64,000 bases of DNA from Comamonadaceae bacterium 2FH. GTDB taxonomy: Bacteria > Pseudomonadota > Gammaproteobacteria > Burkholderiales > Burkholderiaceae_C. The stretch's first letter is position 1. The number at the start of each line of letters is the position of its first letter. Below the pieces are notes generated by a model. That model searched no databases. It worked only from the letters and a program-made list of their open reading frames with translations, and was not told where the DNA came from. The DNA lies in assembly GCA_005503335.1 (NCBI GenBank), contig SCMQ01000009.1, positions 62,001 to 126,000 of the forward strand, read 5' to 3'. Positions 43,913 through 51,963 of this stretch are shown piece by piece. Both the position numbers and the translations under genes were made by a program.

Positions 43913-44926
43913 TCAGCCCCTGACTTCCAGCTTGACCGCGTCGGGGTTCTCCTGCGCGTAGGCGCGGATGATGGCCTCGAAGCTGGCGTCGGCCTCAAGC
44001 CCCAGGCCTTTAGCGCGAGTGGCCTGGATGCGGCTGGGCCAGCTGGTGACGATCTTGGCGATCTGGGCGTCGGGCTGCCAGGCGATCAGGGCGGTGGCGG
44101 CCGGGCCGGCCACGCGCTCGAGCGCCTGGGCCATCTCGCGCACCGTGATCGTGAGCGCCGGCAGGTTGACCGCGGTGCGCGCGCCCCATTCGCCGTCCGA
44201 GGCGGTCGCCGCGCGGATCAGGCCGGCCACCGTGTTGCCCGGCGAGGACAGGGCCACGGCGGTGTCGGGCGGCACCGGGCAGGTGGCGCGCTGGCCGGCC
44301 AGGGGCTCGCGCAGCATGCCGCTGAGAAAGCTCGAGGCCGCCGCGTTGGGCCGGCCCGGACGCACCGAGACCGTCATCAGGCGCACGCTGCGCCCGCGCA
44401 CGAAGCCCTTGCGCGTGCAGTCGGCCACCAGCTGCTCGCCGATGAACTTCTGGATGCCGTAGCTGTTCTGCGGCGTGGGCAGGGTGGTGTCGGTGATGAC
44501 CGGCGGCAGCGGCTGCTCGGGCGAGTCGCCGAACACCGCGACCGAGCTGGAGAACACCAGCACCGGCTTGCTGCCCAGGGCGCGGCAGGCCTGCAGCAGG
44601 ACCTGGGTGGCCTCGAGGTTGCTGCGCATGCCGAGGTCGAAGTCGGCCTCGCATTCGCCGCTGACCGCGGCCGCGAGGTGGAACACCAGGTCGGTGTCGG
44701 CCGGCAGGCCCTGGCCACTGGCGATCAGCTCGAGCAGGTCGCCTTCGGCACTCGCGATGCGCGGGTCGGCGCGCAGGTCCTCGGGCGGGGCCACGCGGTC
44801 GGCCAGGGTGATGCGGTTGATGGCACGCGGCGCGGCGCCGGCCAGCGACAGGCTGCCCTGCTGCAGCAGGGTGCGGGCCAGGCGGGCGCCGAGGAAGCCG
44901 CAGCCGCCGGTGATCAGGATGTTCAT
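43913..44926 (-). CDS. denD: D-erythronate dehydrogenase DenD
   Basis: A 337-residue NAD-dependent extended SDR. The Rossmann motif is ILITGGCGFLGARLA, and the catalytic serine is in VFSSSVAVFG with Tyr-X3-Lys in SYGIQKFIGE. In this gene context it matches DenD, which oxidises D-erythronate to 3-oxo-tetronate, feeding OtnK directly. It lies between ltnD and otnK in the same operon. Confidence 0.88.
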   Translation of the reverse strand: MNILITGGCGFLGARLARTLLQQGSLSLAGAAPRAINRITLADRVAPPEDLRADPRIASAEGDLLELIASGQGLPADTDLVFHLAAAVSGECEADFDLGMRSNLEATQVLLQACRALGSKPVLVFSSSVAVFGDSPEQPLPPVITDTTLPTPQNSYGIQKFIGEQLVADCTRKGFVRGRSVRLMTVSVRPGRPNAAASSFLSGMLREPLAGQRATCPVPPDTAVALSSPGNTVAGLIRAATASDGEWGARTAVNLPALTITVREMAQALERVAGPAATALIAWQPDAQIAKIVTSWPSRIQATRAKGLGLEADASFEAIIRAYAQENPDAVKLEVRG

Positions 44927-44978
44927 GGGCTTGTCTCGAGAAGGAATGGGAAAGGGAGCGGTGATGGCCAGTGTCGCC

Positions 44979-45890
44979 TCATTCGGCCTGGGCCGGCGGC
45001 TGTGGCAATTCGATGCCCGGGAAGATCTTGATCACGGCGCTGTCGTCCTCGCGCGCGAAGCCCGCGGTCGAGGCCTGCATGAACATCTGGTGCGCCGTGG
45101 ACGACAGCGGCAGCGGGAACTTGCTGGCACGCGCCACGTCGAGCACGATGCCGAGGTCCTTGACGAAGATGTCGACCGCCGACAGCGGCCGGTAGTCGGC
45201 CGCCAGCACATGGGCCATGCGGTTCTCGAACATCCAGCTGTTGCCCGCGCTGTGGGTGATGACCTCGTACAGCGCCGCCGCGTCCACGCCCTCGCGCAGG
45301 CCCAGGGCCATGGCCTCGGCCGCCGCCGCGATGTGCACGCCGGCCAGGAGCTGGTTGATGATCTTGACCTTGCTGCCCGCGCCCGCGCGCTCGCCCAGCT
45401 TGTAGACCTTGGCGGCCATGGCGTTGAGCGCCGGCTCGGCCAGGGCATAGGCCTCGGGACGGCCCGAGCTCATCATGGTCATCTGGCCACTGGCGGCCTT
45501 GGCCGCGCCGCCCGAGATCGGCGCGTCGATGTAGAGGATGCCGAGCTCGGCCAGGCGCGCCTCCAGCGCGATCGACCAGTTCGGATCCACGGTGGAACAC
45601 ATCACGAACACGCTGCCGGGCTTCATGCTGGCCGCGCAGCCCGGCTGCCCGGCGCTGCCGAACAGCACGCTCTCGGTCTGGGCGGCGTTGACCACCACCG
45701 AGACCACCACGTCGCTGGCCGCGCCGAGCTCGGCCAGCGTGGCGCAGGCCGTACCGCCGTCCTGGGCGAAGGCCTGGGCCACCTCGGCACGAACGTCGTA
45801 GACATGAAGGGCGTGGCCGGCGCGGCGCAGCGACTGCGCCATGCCGCCACCCATGGCGCCGAGGCCGATCAGGCCGATGCTGGGTTGCAT
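44979..45890 (-). CDS. ltnD: L-threonate dehydrogenase LtnD
   Basis: A 303-residue beta-hydroxyacid dehydrogenase. The cofactor motif IGLIGLGAMGGGMAQSL is at the N-terminus, the substrate loop is DAPISGGAAKAASGQMT, and the catalytic lysine region is GSKVKIINQLLAG. With the otn genes it fits LtnD, which oxidises L-threonate to 2-oxo-tetronate. The chosen ATG (MQPSIGLIGLG) has GGAG nine bases upstream. It is the first gene of the operon and is preceded by the putative operator at 45984-46011. Confidence 0.9.
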   Translation of the reverse strand: MQPSIGLIGLGAMGGGMAQSLRRAGHALHVYDVRAEVAQAFAQDGGTACATLAELGAASDVVVSVVVNAAQTESVLFGSAGQPGCAASMKPGSVFVMCSTVDPNWSIALEARLAELGILYIDAPISGGAAKAASGQMTMMSSGRPEAYALAEPALNAMAAKVYKLGERAGAGSKVKIINQLLAGVHIAAAAEAMALGLREGVDAAALYEVITHSAGNSWMFENRMAHVLAADYRPLSAVDIFVKDLGIVLDVARASKFPLPLSSTAHQMFMQASTAGFAREDDSAVIKIFPGIELPQPPAQAE

Positions 45891-45983
45891 GTCAAAACTC
45901 CTTGAGAGGCCGGACAGGGTGTGGCGCCGCCGGCCACCGACGACGCCTGGGCGGGCGCGCCCCGGACGCACACCCGTCAGCGT

Positions 45984-46011
45984 GTATTGATATGGTTATC
46001 ATACAAATTTA
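45984..46011. promoter_or_regulatory. Putative GntR operator upstream of the tetronate operon
   Basis: An imperfect dyad at 45984-46004 (GTATTGATA facing TATCATAC around TGG) is followed by AAATTTA. The right part, TTATCATACAAATTTAG, matches 14 of 17 positions of the sequence upstream of the neighbouring GntR gene at 46861-46877. This suggests one regulator controls both. Confidence 0.6.
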
Positions 46012-46061
46012 GCCGAGCGAACCCATCAGGGCTATCCCTTAGCCCCAGGCCAGGCGAGGGC

Positions 46062-46844
46062 TCAGGGCCGCGCGCTGCCGGGCCGGGCTGCCAGCAGCGG
46101 GCTCGCGAGCTCGGCGCCCTCCTGCTGCCAGAAGGCCGGGTCGGCCTGGCGGATGCGGCCTATGGCATTGCTCATGTGGCCCGCCGCCGCCTGGCGGGCG
46201 CGGTCCGGGTCGCCGGCCTCTATGGCCTGCAGGATCAGCACATGCTCCTCGCTGACCTGGCGCGCGAAATCGGCGCGCCGCGCCTCGTTGGCCCGCGTCA
46301 CCTGGGTCACGCCGCGCAGGAACTGGCCCAGGTACTGCAGCGTGTCCATCAGGAAGGGGTTGCCCGTGGCCTCGGCGATGGCGCGGTGAAAGCGCACGTC
46401 CTCCTCGACCCCGTCGCCGCCGGCCTGCACCGCCATCTCCAGGGCCGCTATGGCCTGGCGCAGGCGCAGCAGGTCCTCAGGATTGCGGCGCTGGGCCGCC
46501 AGCGCGGCCACCTCGCCCTCGAGCGCGCGCCGCACCTCGACCATCTGGATCACGGCCTCGCGCGAGCCGGCGTAGCGCGCGTCGAAGTTCAGCGGTGAAA
46601 AGCCGGCGTCGCGTACATAGACACCGCTGCCCTGGCGCGAATCGACCAGGCCCAGGGACTTGAGCCGCGACACCGCCTCGCGCACCACGGTGCGGCTGAC
46701 CGAGAACTGCCCGGCCAGTTCCTGCTCGGTCGGCAGCTTGGCGCCGACGGCCAGCCGGCCGGAACGGATCTCGGTGCCCAGCGCGTCGGCGACCTGGTCG
46801 GACAGGCGCGCGCCCGGCGTGATGGACTGAAAGCGGGCGTTCAT
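46062..46844 (-). CDS. GntR-family (FadR-type) regulator of the tetronate operon
   Basis: A 260-residue regulator. The N-terminal winged helix contains GAKLPTEQELAGQFSVSRTV followed by a recognition-helix region ending at RLKSLG. The C-terminal FCD domain shows HRAIAEATGNPF and SEEHVLILQAI, the metal- and ligand-binding helices. The ATG at 46844 (MNARFQSITPGARL) is used; upstream in-frame codons read through the putative operator. It lies just upstream of ltnD on the same strand and probably represses both itself and the otn operon until a four-carbon acid is present. Confidence 0.88.
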   Translation of the reverse strand: MNARFQSITPGARLSDQVADALGTEIRSGRLAVGAKLPTEQELAGQFSVSRTVVREAVSRLKSLGLVDSRQGSGVYVRDAGFSPLNFDARYAGSREAVIQMVEVRRALEGEVAALAAQRRNPEDLLRLRQAIAALEMAVQAGGDGVEEDVRFHRAIAEATGNPFLMDTLQYLGQFLRGVTQVTRANEARRADFARQVSEEHVLILQAIEAGDPDRARQAAAGHMSNAIGRIRQADPAFWQQEGAELASPLLAARPGSARP

Positions 46845-46860
46845 GCGAGGCACTCTAAAG

Positions 46861-46877
46861 TCATCATACGAATTTAA
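46861..46877. promoter_or_regulatory. Putative GntR operator upstream of the tetronate regulator gene
   Basis: TCATCATACGAATTTAA lies 17 bp upstream of the regulator start and matches the site before ltnD at 14 of 17 positions. In the rest of the 419-bp gap 46845-47263 I see the FNR-like box (47143), an inverted repeat with a -10 box (47172-47219), and a short tandem GAAGCCGAT repeat near 46960; nothing else was identified. Confidence 0.55.
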
Positions 46878-47142
46878 CCCATGCGACGGCGCCTGCATGC
46901 TGCGGAATACCCGCGCCCGGCCCTGCCTCATGCCCAACCGGCCGGGCCACCGAAGCCGATGAAGCCGATGAAGCCGAGCTTGAGGCAGAAGCGCAGGGCT
47001 TCGGCAAAGGAAACGCTGCGGGGCGGGCGCGTGGTGCCCGTGGAGAAACCTCCATCAGCCCGCCAGCACTTGGACGGGACACCGTCCTGGCCAGGTCGGG
47101 AGCCTGTGTTCCCGACGCGGCGAAATCCCAGCGCGGCCAGGG

Positions 47143-47156
47143 TTGATCCAGATCAA
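47143..47156. promoter_or_regulatory. FNR/ANR-type box
   Basis: TTGATCCAGATCAA is a perfect match to the FNR consensus TTGAT-N4-ATCAA. It is centred about 66 bp ahead of the start point predicted from the TATAGT box downstream, a class I distance. It suggests oxygen-dependent control of the flavin hydroxylase operon. Confidence 0.55.
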
Positions 47157-47171
47157 ACGGTCGACCACACC

Positions 47172-47219
47172 ACTTTAATTTCGATTAGGTAAATTCGTTT
47201 CTCTATAGTAAATTAAAGT
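47172..47219 (+). promoter_or_regulatory. Inverted repeat flanking the -10 region of the flavin hydroxylase operon
   Basis: ACTTTAATTT (47172-47181) and AAATTAAAGT (47210-47219) are perfect 10-bp complements separated by 28 bp. Between them TATAGT (47204-47209) is a likely -10 box; the -35 match is poor, consistent with an activated or regulated promoter. The binding protein is unknown. Confidence 0.5.
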
Positions 47220-47263
47220 TTTCACTGGCGCATCCGCGCCAAAAACCGAGCCGGAGACCTCTG

Positions 47264-48925
47264 ATGGGTACCTACATCAATCCAACCTACCCCTACCGTC
47301 CGCCCACGGACCTGCAGTCCAGCCCGCCGCAGCGCCGCCCGCTGATCGTGGTCGGCGCCGGCCCCGTGGGCCTGGCCGCCGCCATAGACGCGCGCCTGCA
47401 AGGCCTGCCCGTGCTGCTGCTGGACGAGGACAAGACCGTCTCGGTCGGCTCGCGCGCGGTCTGCTACGCCAAGCGCGCGCTCGAGATCCTGGACCGCCTG
47501 GGCGTGGGCGAGGCCGCCTGCGCCAAGGGCGTGAGCTGGAACGTGGGCCGCACCTTCCTCAACGAGCAGGAGGTCTACCAGTTCAACCTGGTGCCCGAGC
47601 CCGGCCACAAGCGGCCCGGCATGATCAACCTGCAGCAGTACCACCTGGAGGAAATGCTGATCGTGCGGGCGCTGGAGCTCGGCGCCGACATCCGCTGGCA
47701 GCACAAGCTGATCTCGGTCCAGCCCCAGGCCGACCACGCGCGGCTGACCGTGGAGACGCCCGACGGCCGGTTCGAGATCGAGGCCGACTGGCTGCTGGTG
47801 GCCGACGGCGCGCGCAGCGCTATCCGGCGCCAGCTGGGCCTGGACATCGAGGGCCGCATCTTCATGGACCGCTTCCTGATCGCCGACGTGATCATGCAGG
47901 CCGATTACCCGGCCGAGCGCTGGTTCTGGTTCGACCCGCCCTTCCACCCGGGCCAGAGCGTGCTGCTGCACAAGCAGGCCGACAAGGTCTGGCGCATCGA
48001 CTTCCAGCTCGGCTGGGACGCCGACCCCGAGCAGGAGAAGAAGCCCGAGAAGGTGATCCCGCGCATCCAGGCCATGCTGGGCGACGCGCGGCCCTTCGAG
48101 CTCGAATGGGTGAGCATCTACACCTTCCAGTGCCGGCGCATGAAGGACTTCCGCCATGGCCGCCTCCTGTTCGTCGGCGATGCCGCGCACCAGGTCTCGC
48201 CCTTCGGCGCGCGCGGCGCCAACTCGGGTTTCCAGGACACGGACGACCTGATGTGGAAGCTGCGCCTGGTGCAGGCCGGCCAGGCGCCCGAGCGCCTGCT
48301 CGACAGCTACGCCGCCGAGCGCGAGTTCGCGGCCGACGAGAACCTGCTGAACTCCACCCGCTCGACCGACTTCATCACGCCCAAGAGCCGCGCCAGCCGG
48401 AGCTTCCGCAACGCGGTGCTGGACCTGGCGCGCGAGCATGCCTTCGCGCGCAAGCTGGTCAACTCGGGCCGGCTCTCGGTGCCGGCCTTCCTGACCGATT
48501 CACCGCTCAACACGCCCGACCAGGAGCCGTTCGCCGGCGACATGGTGCCCGGCGCGCCCATGGACGACGCACCGATCGCGCGAGAAGGCCAGGACGGCTG
48601 GCTGCTGGACCAGCTCGGCAACCGCTTCCAGTGCCTGCATTTCCTGGATGCCCAAGGCCGCCTGTCCGGCGCCGACCGCGCGGCGCTGCAGTCGCTGGCC
48701 CAGGGCGCGATCGCGGTCGAGCCGCTGCTGGTCTCGCCCTGCCCGGCCGAGGTCGAGGGCTTCGCGGTGCTGGTCGACCGCGATGGCCTGATCGCACGGC
48801 GCTACGACGCGCACCCCCGCAGCGGCTACCTGGCCCGCCCGGACCAGCATGTGGCCGCGCGCTGGCGCAGCCTGGACGCGGACCGCGTGCGCGCCGCCCT
48901 GGCACGCGCCACCTGCAACGCCTGA
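47264..48925 (+). CDS. FAD-dependent aromatic hydroxylase (PheA/MhpA-like)
   Basis: A 553-residue class A flavoprotein monooxygenase. The FAD motif is VVGAGPVGLAAAIDARLQG, the second is WLLVADGARSAIRRQLG, and FVGDAAHQVSPFGARGANSG binds the flavin ribityl chain. A C-terminal thioredoxin-like region follows, as in phenol and 3-(3-hydroxyphenyl)propionate hydroxylases. The active-site substrate cannot be read from sequence. The DUF2783 and VOC genes follow on the same strand, so the product is probably a catechol or related phenol; no ring-cleavage enzyme beyond the VOC protein is present. Confidence 0.85.
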   Translation: MGTYINPTYPYRPPTDLQSSPPQRRPLIVVGAGPVGLAAAIDARLQGLPVLLLDEDKTVSVGSRAVCYAKRALEILDRLGVGEAACAKGVSWNVGRTFLNEQEVYQFNLVPEPGHKRPGMINLQQYHLEEMLIVRALELGADIRWQHKLISVQPQADHARLTVETPDGRFEIEADWLLVADGARSAIRRQLGLDIEGRIFMDRFLIADVIMQADYPAERWFWFDPPFHPGQSVLLHKQADKVWRIDFQLGWDADPEQEKKPEKVIPRIQAMLGDARPFELEWVSIYTFQCRRMKDFRHGRLLFVGDAAHQVSPFGARGANSGFQDTDDLMWKLRLVQAGQAPERLLDSYAAEREFAADENLLNSTRSTDFITPKSRASRSFRNAVLDLAREHAFARKLVNSGRLSVPAFLTDSPLNTPDQEPFAGDMVPGAPMDDAPIAREGQDGWLLDQLGNRFQCLHFLDAQGRLSGADRAALQSLAQGAIAVEPLLVSPCPAEVEGFAVLVDRDGLIARRYDAHPRSGYLARPDQHVAARWRSLDADRVRAALARATCNA

Positions 48926-48942
48926 ACCGAAGGAGAGCCACG

Positions 48943-49206
48943 ATGAACGCCCCCCTGAGCCAGCGCGAGGCCGCGCCGGCTGCCGCACTGAACCTGGCGC
49001 CCAACTTCCACGAGGCCGGCCGGCGCTACTTCCGCGACTTCACGCCCGGCGACGATTTCTACGAGGCCCTGATCGAGACCCACCGCGAGCTCAGCGACGA
49101 GCAGAGCGAGCGCGTCAACGCGCGCCTGATCCTGCTCTTGGCCAACCACGTCGGCGACCTGGCCGTGCTGCGCGAGGCCCTGCGCCTGGCGCGCGCCGCC
49201 GCCTGA
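48943..49206 (+). CDS. DUF2783-domain protein
   Basis: An 87-residue protein matching what I recall of the DUF2783 family: FYEALIETHRELSDEQSERV followed by NARLILLLANHVGDL. It is probably all-helical and has no signal peptide. AGGAGA lies seven bases before the ATG. It is found here between an FAD hydroxylase and a VOC protein, 17 bp after the hydroxylase stop, and may be an accessory to it. Function unknown. Confidence 0.75.
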   Translation: MNAPLSQREAAPAAALNLAPNFHEAGRRYFRDFTPGDDFYEALIETHRELSDEQSERVNARLILLLANHVGDLAVLREALRLARAAA

Positions 49207-49245
49207 ACACCCCACCCCATCGCCCCCAGACCCAAGGAGCCCCTC

Positions 49246-49797
49246 ATGAAAATCAGCAAGATCCACCATGTCGCCTACCGTTGCAAGGACGCCAAGCAAA
49301 CCGTGGACTGGTACGTCAAGCACCTGAACATGGACTTCGTGCTCGCGATCGCCGAAGACCAGGTGCCCTCGACCCACACGCCCGACCCCTACATGCACCT
49401 GTTCCTCGACGCGGGCGGCGGCAACATCCTGGCCTTCTTCGAGATCCCGAACTCGCCGCCCATGGGCCGCGACCCCAACACGCCGGACTGGGTGCAGCAC
49501 ATCGCCTTCGAGGTCGACAGCCCGGCCACGCTGGAGGCCACCCAGGCGCGCCTGGAGGCGGCCGGCATCCCCGTCGTGGGCCCGACCGACCACACCCTCT
49601 TCAAGTCGATCTACTTCTTCGACCCCAACGGCCACCGCCTCGAGCTGGCGGCCAACACGGGCACGCCCGGGATGCACCAGCGGCTAGACGAGGTCAAGTG
49701 GGACATGCTCGAGGAATGGAGCCGCACCAAGCGCGCCCCCAAGCACGCGGCATGGATGCACGAGAAGGAATTCGCGCCCGGCACCGCCGGCGAGTGA
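49246..49797 (+). CDS. VOC-superfamily (glyoxalase/extradiol dioxygenase fold) protein
   Basis: A 183-residue single vicinal-oxygen-chelate protein. Potential metal ligands are the His in KIHHVAYRC, the His in DWVQHIAFEVD and the Glu in GHRLELAAN. Its small size argues against a complete two-module extradiol dioxygenase of type I. It is the last gene of the flavin hydroxylase operon, with AAGGAG seven bases before its ATG, and could act on the hydroxylated product as a dioxygenase, isomerase or lyase. The palindromic repeat at 49801 begins 3 bp after its stop. Confidence 0.8.
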   Translation: MKISKIHHVAYRCKDAKQTVDWYVKHLNMDFVLAIAEDQVPSTHTPDPYMHLFLDAGGGNILAFFEIPNSPPMGRDPNTPDWVQHIAFEVDSPATLEATQARLEAAGIPVVGPTDHTLFKSIYFFDPNGHRLELAANTGTPGMHQRLDEVKWDMLEEWSRTKRAPKHAAWMHEKEFAPGTAGE

Positions 49798-49800
49798 CTC

Positions 49801-49870
49801 GGGCCGCCCCCAGGCGCGAAGGCCTCCTCGGGGGGCCAGCGAGGACACGCCAGTGCCGAGCGTGGGGGCC
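49801..49870 (+). repeat. GC-rich palindromic repeat, copy A
   Basis: A 70-bp sequence beginning GGGCCGCCCC, with core CCTCCTCGGGGGG, and ending GAGCGTGGGGGCC. It is closely similar in both ends and core to copy C (51042-51110) and, inverted, to copy B (50470-50632). It lies between the convergent VOC and metW genes, where its strong hairpin could terminate both transcripts. Confidence 0.75.
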
Positions 49871-49877
49871 ATGCCTC

Positions 49878-50462
49878 TCAGCCGCGCTGCAGCTTGAACA
49901 CCGCCGTGCCGGCGCGCAGATTGGGCCAGCGCCGCAGCTCGCGGCCCTCCTGCAGGCCGAAGGCGTCGAGCACATGCAGGCCGTTCTTGCGCGCCAGCAC
50001 CTCGAAGTCGGTGAAGGTGCCGACGCGGATGTTGGGCGTGTCGTACCACTGGTAGGGCAGGCGCTTGGTCACGGGCATGCGGCCCTGCAGGATGCTGAGC
50101 CGGTTGGGCCAGTGCGCGAAGTTGGGGAAGGCCACGATGCCGATGCGGCCCACGCGCGCAGTCTCGCGCAGCATGGTCTCGGTGTTGCGCAGGTGCTGCA
50201 GGGTATCGATCTGCAGCACCACGTCGAAGCTCTGGTCGCCGAACATGGACAGGCCCTGGTCCAGGTTGAGCTGGATCACGTTGACGCCGCGCCGCACGCA
50301 GGCCAGCAGGTCGGTGTCGCTGAGTTCGATGCCGTAGCCGCTGCAGCCGCGCTCTCGCTGCAAGAGGTCCAGCATGGCGCCGTCGCCGCAGCCCAGGTCG
50401 AGCACGCGCGCGCCCTCCGGCACCAGCCGGGCGATCGACTGCATGATCAGCAAGTCACTCAT
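49878..50462 (-). CDS. metW: Methionine biosynthesis protein MetW
   Basis: A 194-residue SAM-dependent methyltransferase-fold protein. The SAM motif is [17 protein letters not shown], with [11 protein letters not shown] and [17 protein letters not shown] downstream. MetW is encoded with MetX in many proteobacteria and is reported to be needed for, or to stabilise, homoserine acylation. Its ATG overlaps the metX stop as ATGA, which is retained despite the repeat-derived extension of metX. Confidence 0.92.
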   Translation of the reverse strand: MSDLLIMQSIARLVPEGARVLDLGCGDGAMLDLLQRERGCSGYGIELSDTDLLACVRRGVNVIQLNLDQGLSMFGDQSFDVVLQIDTLQHLRNTETMLRETARVGRIGIVAFPNFAHWPNRLSILQGRMPVTKRLPYQWYDTPNIRVGTFTDFEVLARKNGLHVLDAFGLQEGRELRRWPNLRAGTAVFKLQRG

Positions 50463-51826
50463 GATGTACGGGCCCCCACGCTGGTCACTCCGTGTACTGC
50501 GCTGGGCTCGCGCAGCGTCCGTGCGCGCAGCTGTACAGCGAAGCGAGCCCCTGCCGGGCCTGCGCTATGCACGTCCCGAGGCATCACGCTTAGGCCCGGC
50601 CCCGAGGGGGCCTTCGCACCTTGGGACGGCCCGGCGGCGCTCACCTCCATGTTCGCGAAGTAGGCGCGCACCGCCTCGAGGTAGCGCGGGTCGTCGAGCA
50701 GGAAGGCGTCGTGGCCATGCGGCGCGTCGATCTCGGCATAGCTGACCTCGCGCCGGTTGGCTACCAGGGCCTTGACGATCTCGCGGCTGCGCGCCGGGGA
50801 GAAGCGCCAGTCGGTGGTGAAGCTGACGACCAGGAACTTGCAGACCGCCTGGGCCAGCGCGGCCGTCAGGTCGCCGCCATGGGCGCGCGCCGGGTCGAAG
50901 TAGTCGAGCGCGCGCGTGATCAAGAGGTAGGTATTGGCGTCGAAGTACTCGCTGAACTTGTCGCCCTGGTAGCGCAGGTAGCTCTCGATCTGGAACTCCA
51001 CGTCCTGCGTCGTATACAAATAGTCGCGCAGGTCCGGCGACGGGCCGCCCCTAGCCGGACCAGCCCCCTCGGGGGGCAGCGAACCACGCGCAGCGGGGAG
51101 CGTGGGGGCCCTGAGACTGCGACCGAACTTCTCGTTCATCACGTCGTCGCTCAGGTAGGTGATGTGGCCGATCATGCGCGCGATGCGCAGGCCGCGCTTC
51201 GGGATCACGCCGTGCTCGTAGAAATGCCCGCCGTGGAAGTCGGGGTCGGTCACGATGGCACGGCGCGCCACCTCGTTGAAGGCGATGTTCTCGGCCGTGA
51301 GGTTGGGCGCGCTGGCCACCACCACGGCGTGGCGCACGCGCTCGGGGTGCTGCAGGGTCCAGGACAGGGCCTGCATGCCGCCCAGGCTGCCGCCCATCAC
51401 GGCCGCCAGTTGCTGGATGCCCAGGGCGTCGAGCAGGCGCGCCTGGGCGTTGACCCAGTCCTCCACCGTGACCACCGGGAAATCGGCGCCCCAGGCCTTG
51501 CCGGTCCCGGGGTTCTGGTGCATGGGCCCGGTGGAGCCGAAGCAGGAGCCCAGGTTGTTCACGCCGATCACGAAGAAGCGGTCCGTGTCGACCGGCTTGC
51601 CCGGGCCGATCATGTTGTCCCACCAGCCCTCGGAGCGGGCCTGGCCTTCGTAGCGGCCAGCCACGTGGTGCGATGCGTTGAGCGCGTGGCAGATCAGCAC
51701 GGCGTTGGAGCGGTCGGCGTTGAGATGGCCGTAGGTCTCGTAGGCCAGTGAGTAGCCGCGTATCGATGCGCCGCTTTGCAGAGCCAGCGGCGCGTCGAAA
51801 CTCATGGACTGCGGTGTGACGATCAT
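50459..51826 (-). CDS. metX: Homoserine O-acyltransferase MetX with repeat-derived insertion and C-terminal extension
   Basis: A 455-residue alpha/beta-hydrolase-fold enzyme that acylates homoserine in methionine synthesis; whether acetyl- or succinyl-CoA is used is not resolved here. The nucleophile is in [11 protein letters not shown], the aspartate in FTTDWRFSP and the histidine in [11 protein letters not shown]. Usual family length is about 380. Two extra segments explain the excess: residues about 240-262, encoded by repeat copy C in the lid region, and residues 399-455 after NMEVSA, encoded by repeat copy B. Both are in frame and all catalytic residues are intact. The gene is led by a SAM-II riboswitch. 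Confidence 0.9.
   Translation of the reverse strand: MIVTPQSMSFDAPLALQSGASIRGYSLAYETYGHLNADRSNAVLICHALNASHHVAGRYEGQARSEGWWDNMIGPGKPVDTDRFFVIGVNNLGSCFGSTGPMHQNPGTGKAWGADFPVVTVEDWVNAQARLLDALGIQQLAAVMGGSLGGMQALSWTLQHPERVRHAVVVASAPNLTAENIAFNEVARRAIVTDPDFHGGHFYEHGVIPKRGLRIARMIGHITYLSDDVMNEKFGRSLRAPTLPAARGSLPPEGAGPARGGPSPDLRDYLYTTQDVEFQIESYLRYQGDKFSEYFDANTYLLITRALDYFDPARAHGGDLTAALAQAVCKFLVVSFTTDWRFSPARSREIVKALVANRREVSYAEIDAPHGHDAFLLDDPRYLEAVRAYFANMEVSAAGPSQGAKAPSGPGLSVMPRDVHSAGPAGARFAVQLRARTLREPSAVHGVTSVGARTS
50470..50632 (-). repeat. GC-rich palindromic repeat, copy B, forming the metX 3' end
   Basis: On the minus strand it begins GGGCCGTCCCAAGGTGCGAA, has the core CCCCCTCGGGG and ends AGCGTGGGGGCCC, matching copy A end to end. 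It carries about 90 bp of extra internal sequence, itself containing an imperfect hairpin (TGTAC and GTACA arms). It encodes nearly all of the 57-residue C-terminal extension of MetX. Confidence 0.7.
51042..51110 (+). repeat. GC-rich palindromic repeat, copy C, inside metX
   Basis: 69 bp starting GGGCCGCCCC, with core CCCCCTCGGGGGG, ending GAGCGTGGGGGCC. Its length is a multiple of three, so it adds 23 codons to metX without a frameshift or stop. Confidence 0.8.
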
Positions 51827-51830
51827 GACA

Positions 51831-51867
51831 AGAAAAAACCCGGTGACGCCAAAGAAGCGACACCGGG
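51831..51867 (-). terminator. Riboswitch-controlled intrinsic terminator of metX
   Basis: On the minus strand CCCGGTG and CACCGGG close a stem that continues with CGC/GCG, followed by TTTTTTCTT. It sits between the SAM-II aptamer and the metX ATG at 51826, so termination would leave no coding sequence transcribed. Confidence 0.8.
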
Positions 51868-51875
51868 CTACGGGT

Positions 51876-51957
51876 CCCTCTTTAGCTGTTTTCGCCGCGT
51901 CGGGGATGGAAATCCTCCCCGACGCGGCGCGCCCGCAAGCTGGAGCAAATCGGCGCT
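51876..51957 (-). promoter_or_regulatory. SAM-II riboswitch of metX-metW
   Basis: The minus-strand RNA reads GCGCCGATTTGCTCCAGCTT, then GCGGGCGCG, then after a long extra hairpin (CGCGTCGGGGA with TCCCCGACGCG) GAAAACAGCTAAAGAGGG. The CGCNGATTT, CTTGC-N-GCGCG and GCTAAA blocks match the SAM-II pseudoknot consensus in order. SAM-II elements are known upstream of methionine genes in alpha- and some beta-proteobacteria. The internal hairpin is larger than in the minimal motif. Binding of SAM presumably favours the downstream terminator. Confidence 0.82.
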
Positions 51958-51963
51958 GCAGCT

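Noticed and set aside
46950-46980. Short tandem repeat GAAGCCGAT
   Set aside because: Only about two and a half units, with no other structure; likely chance or slippage.
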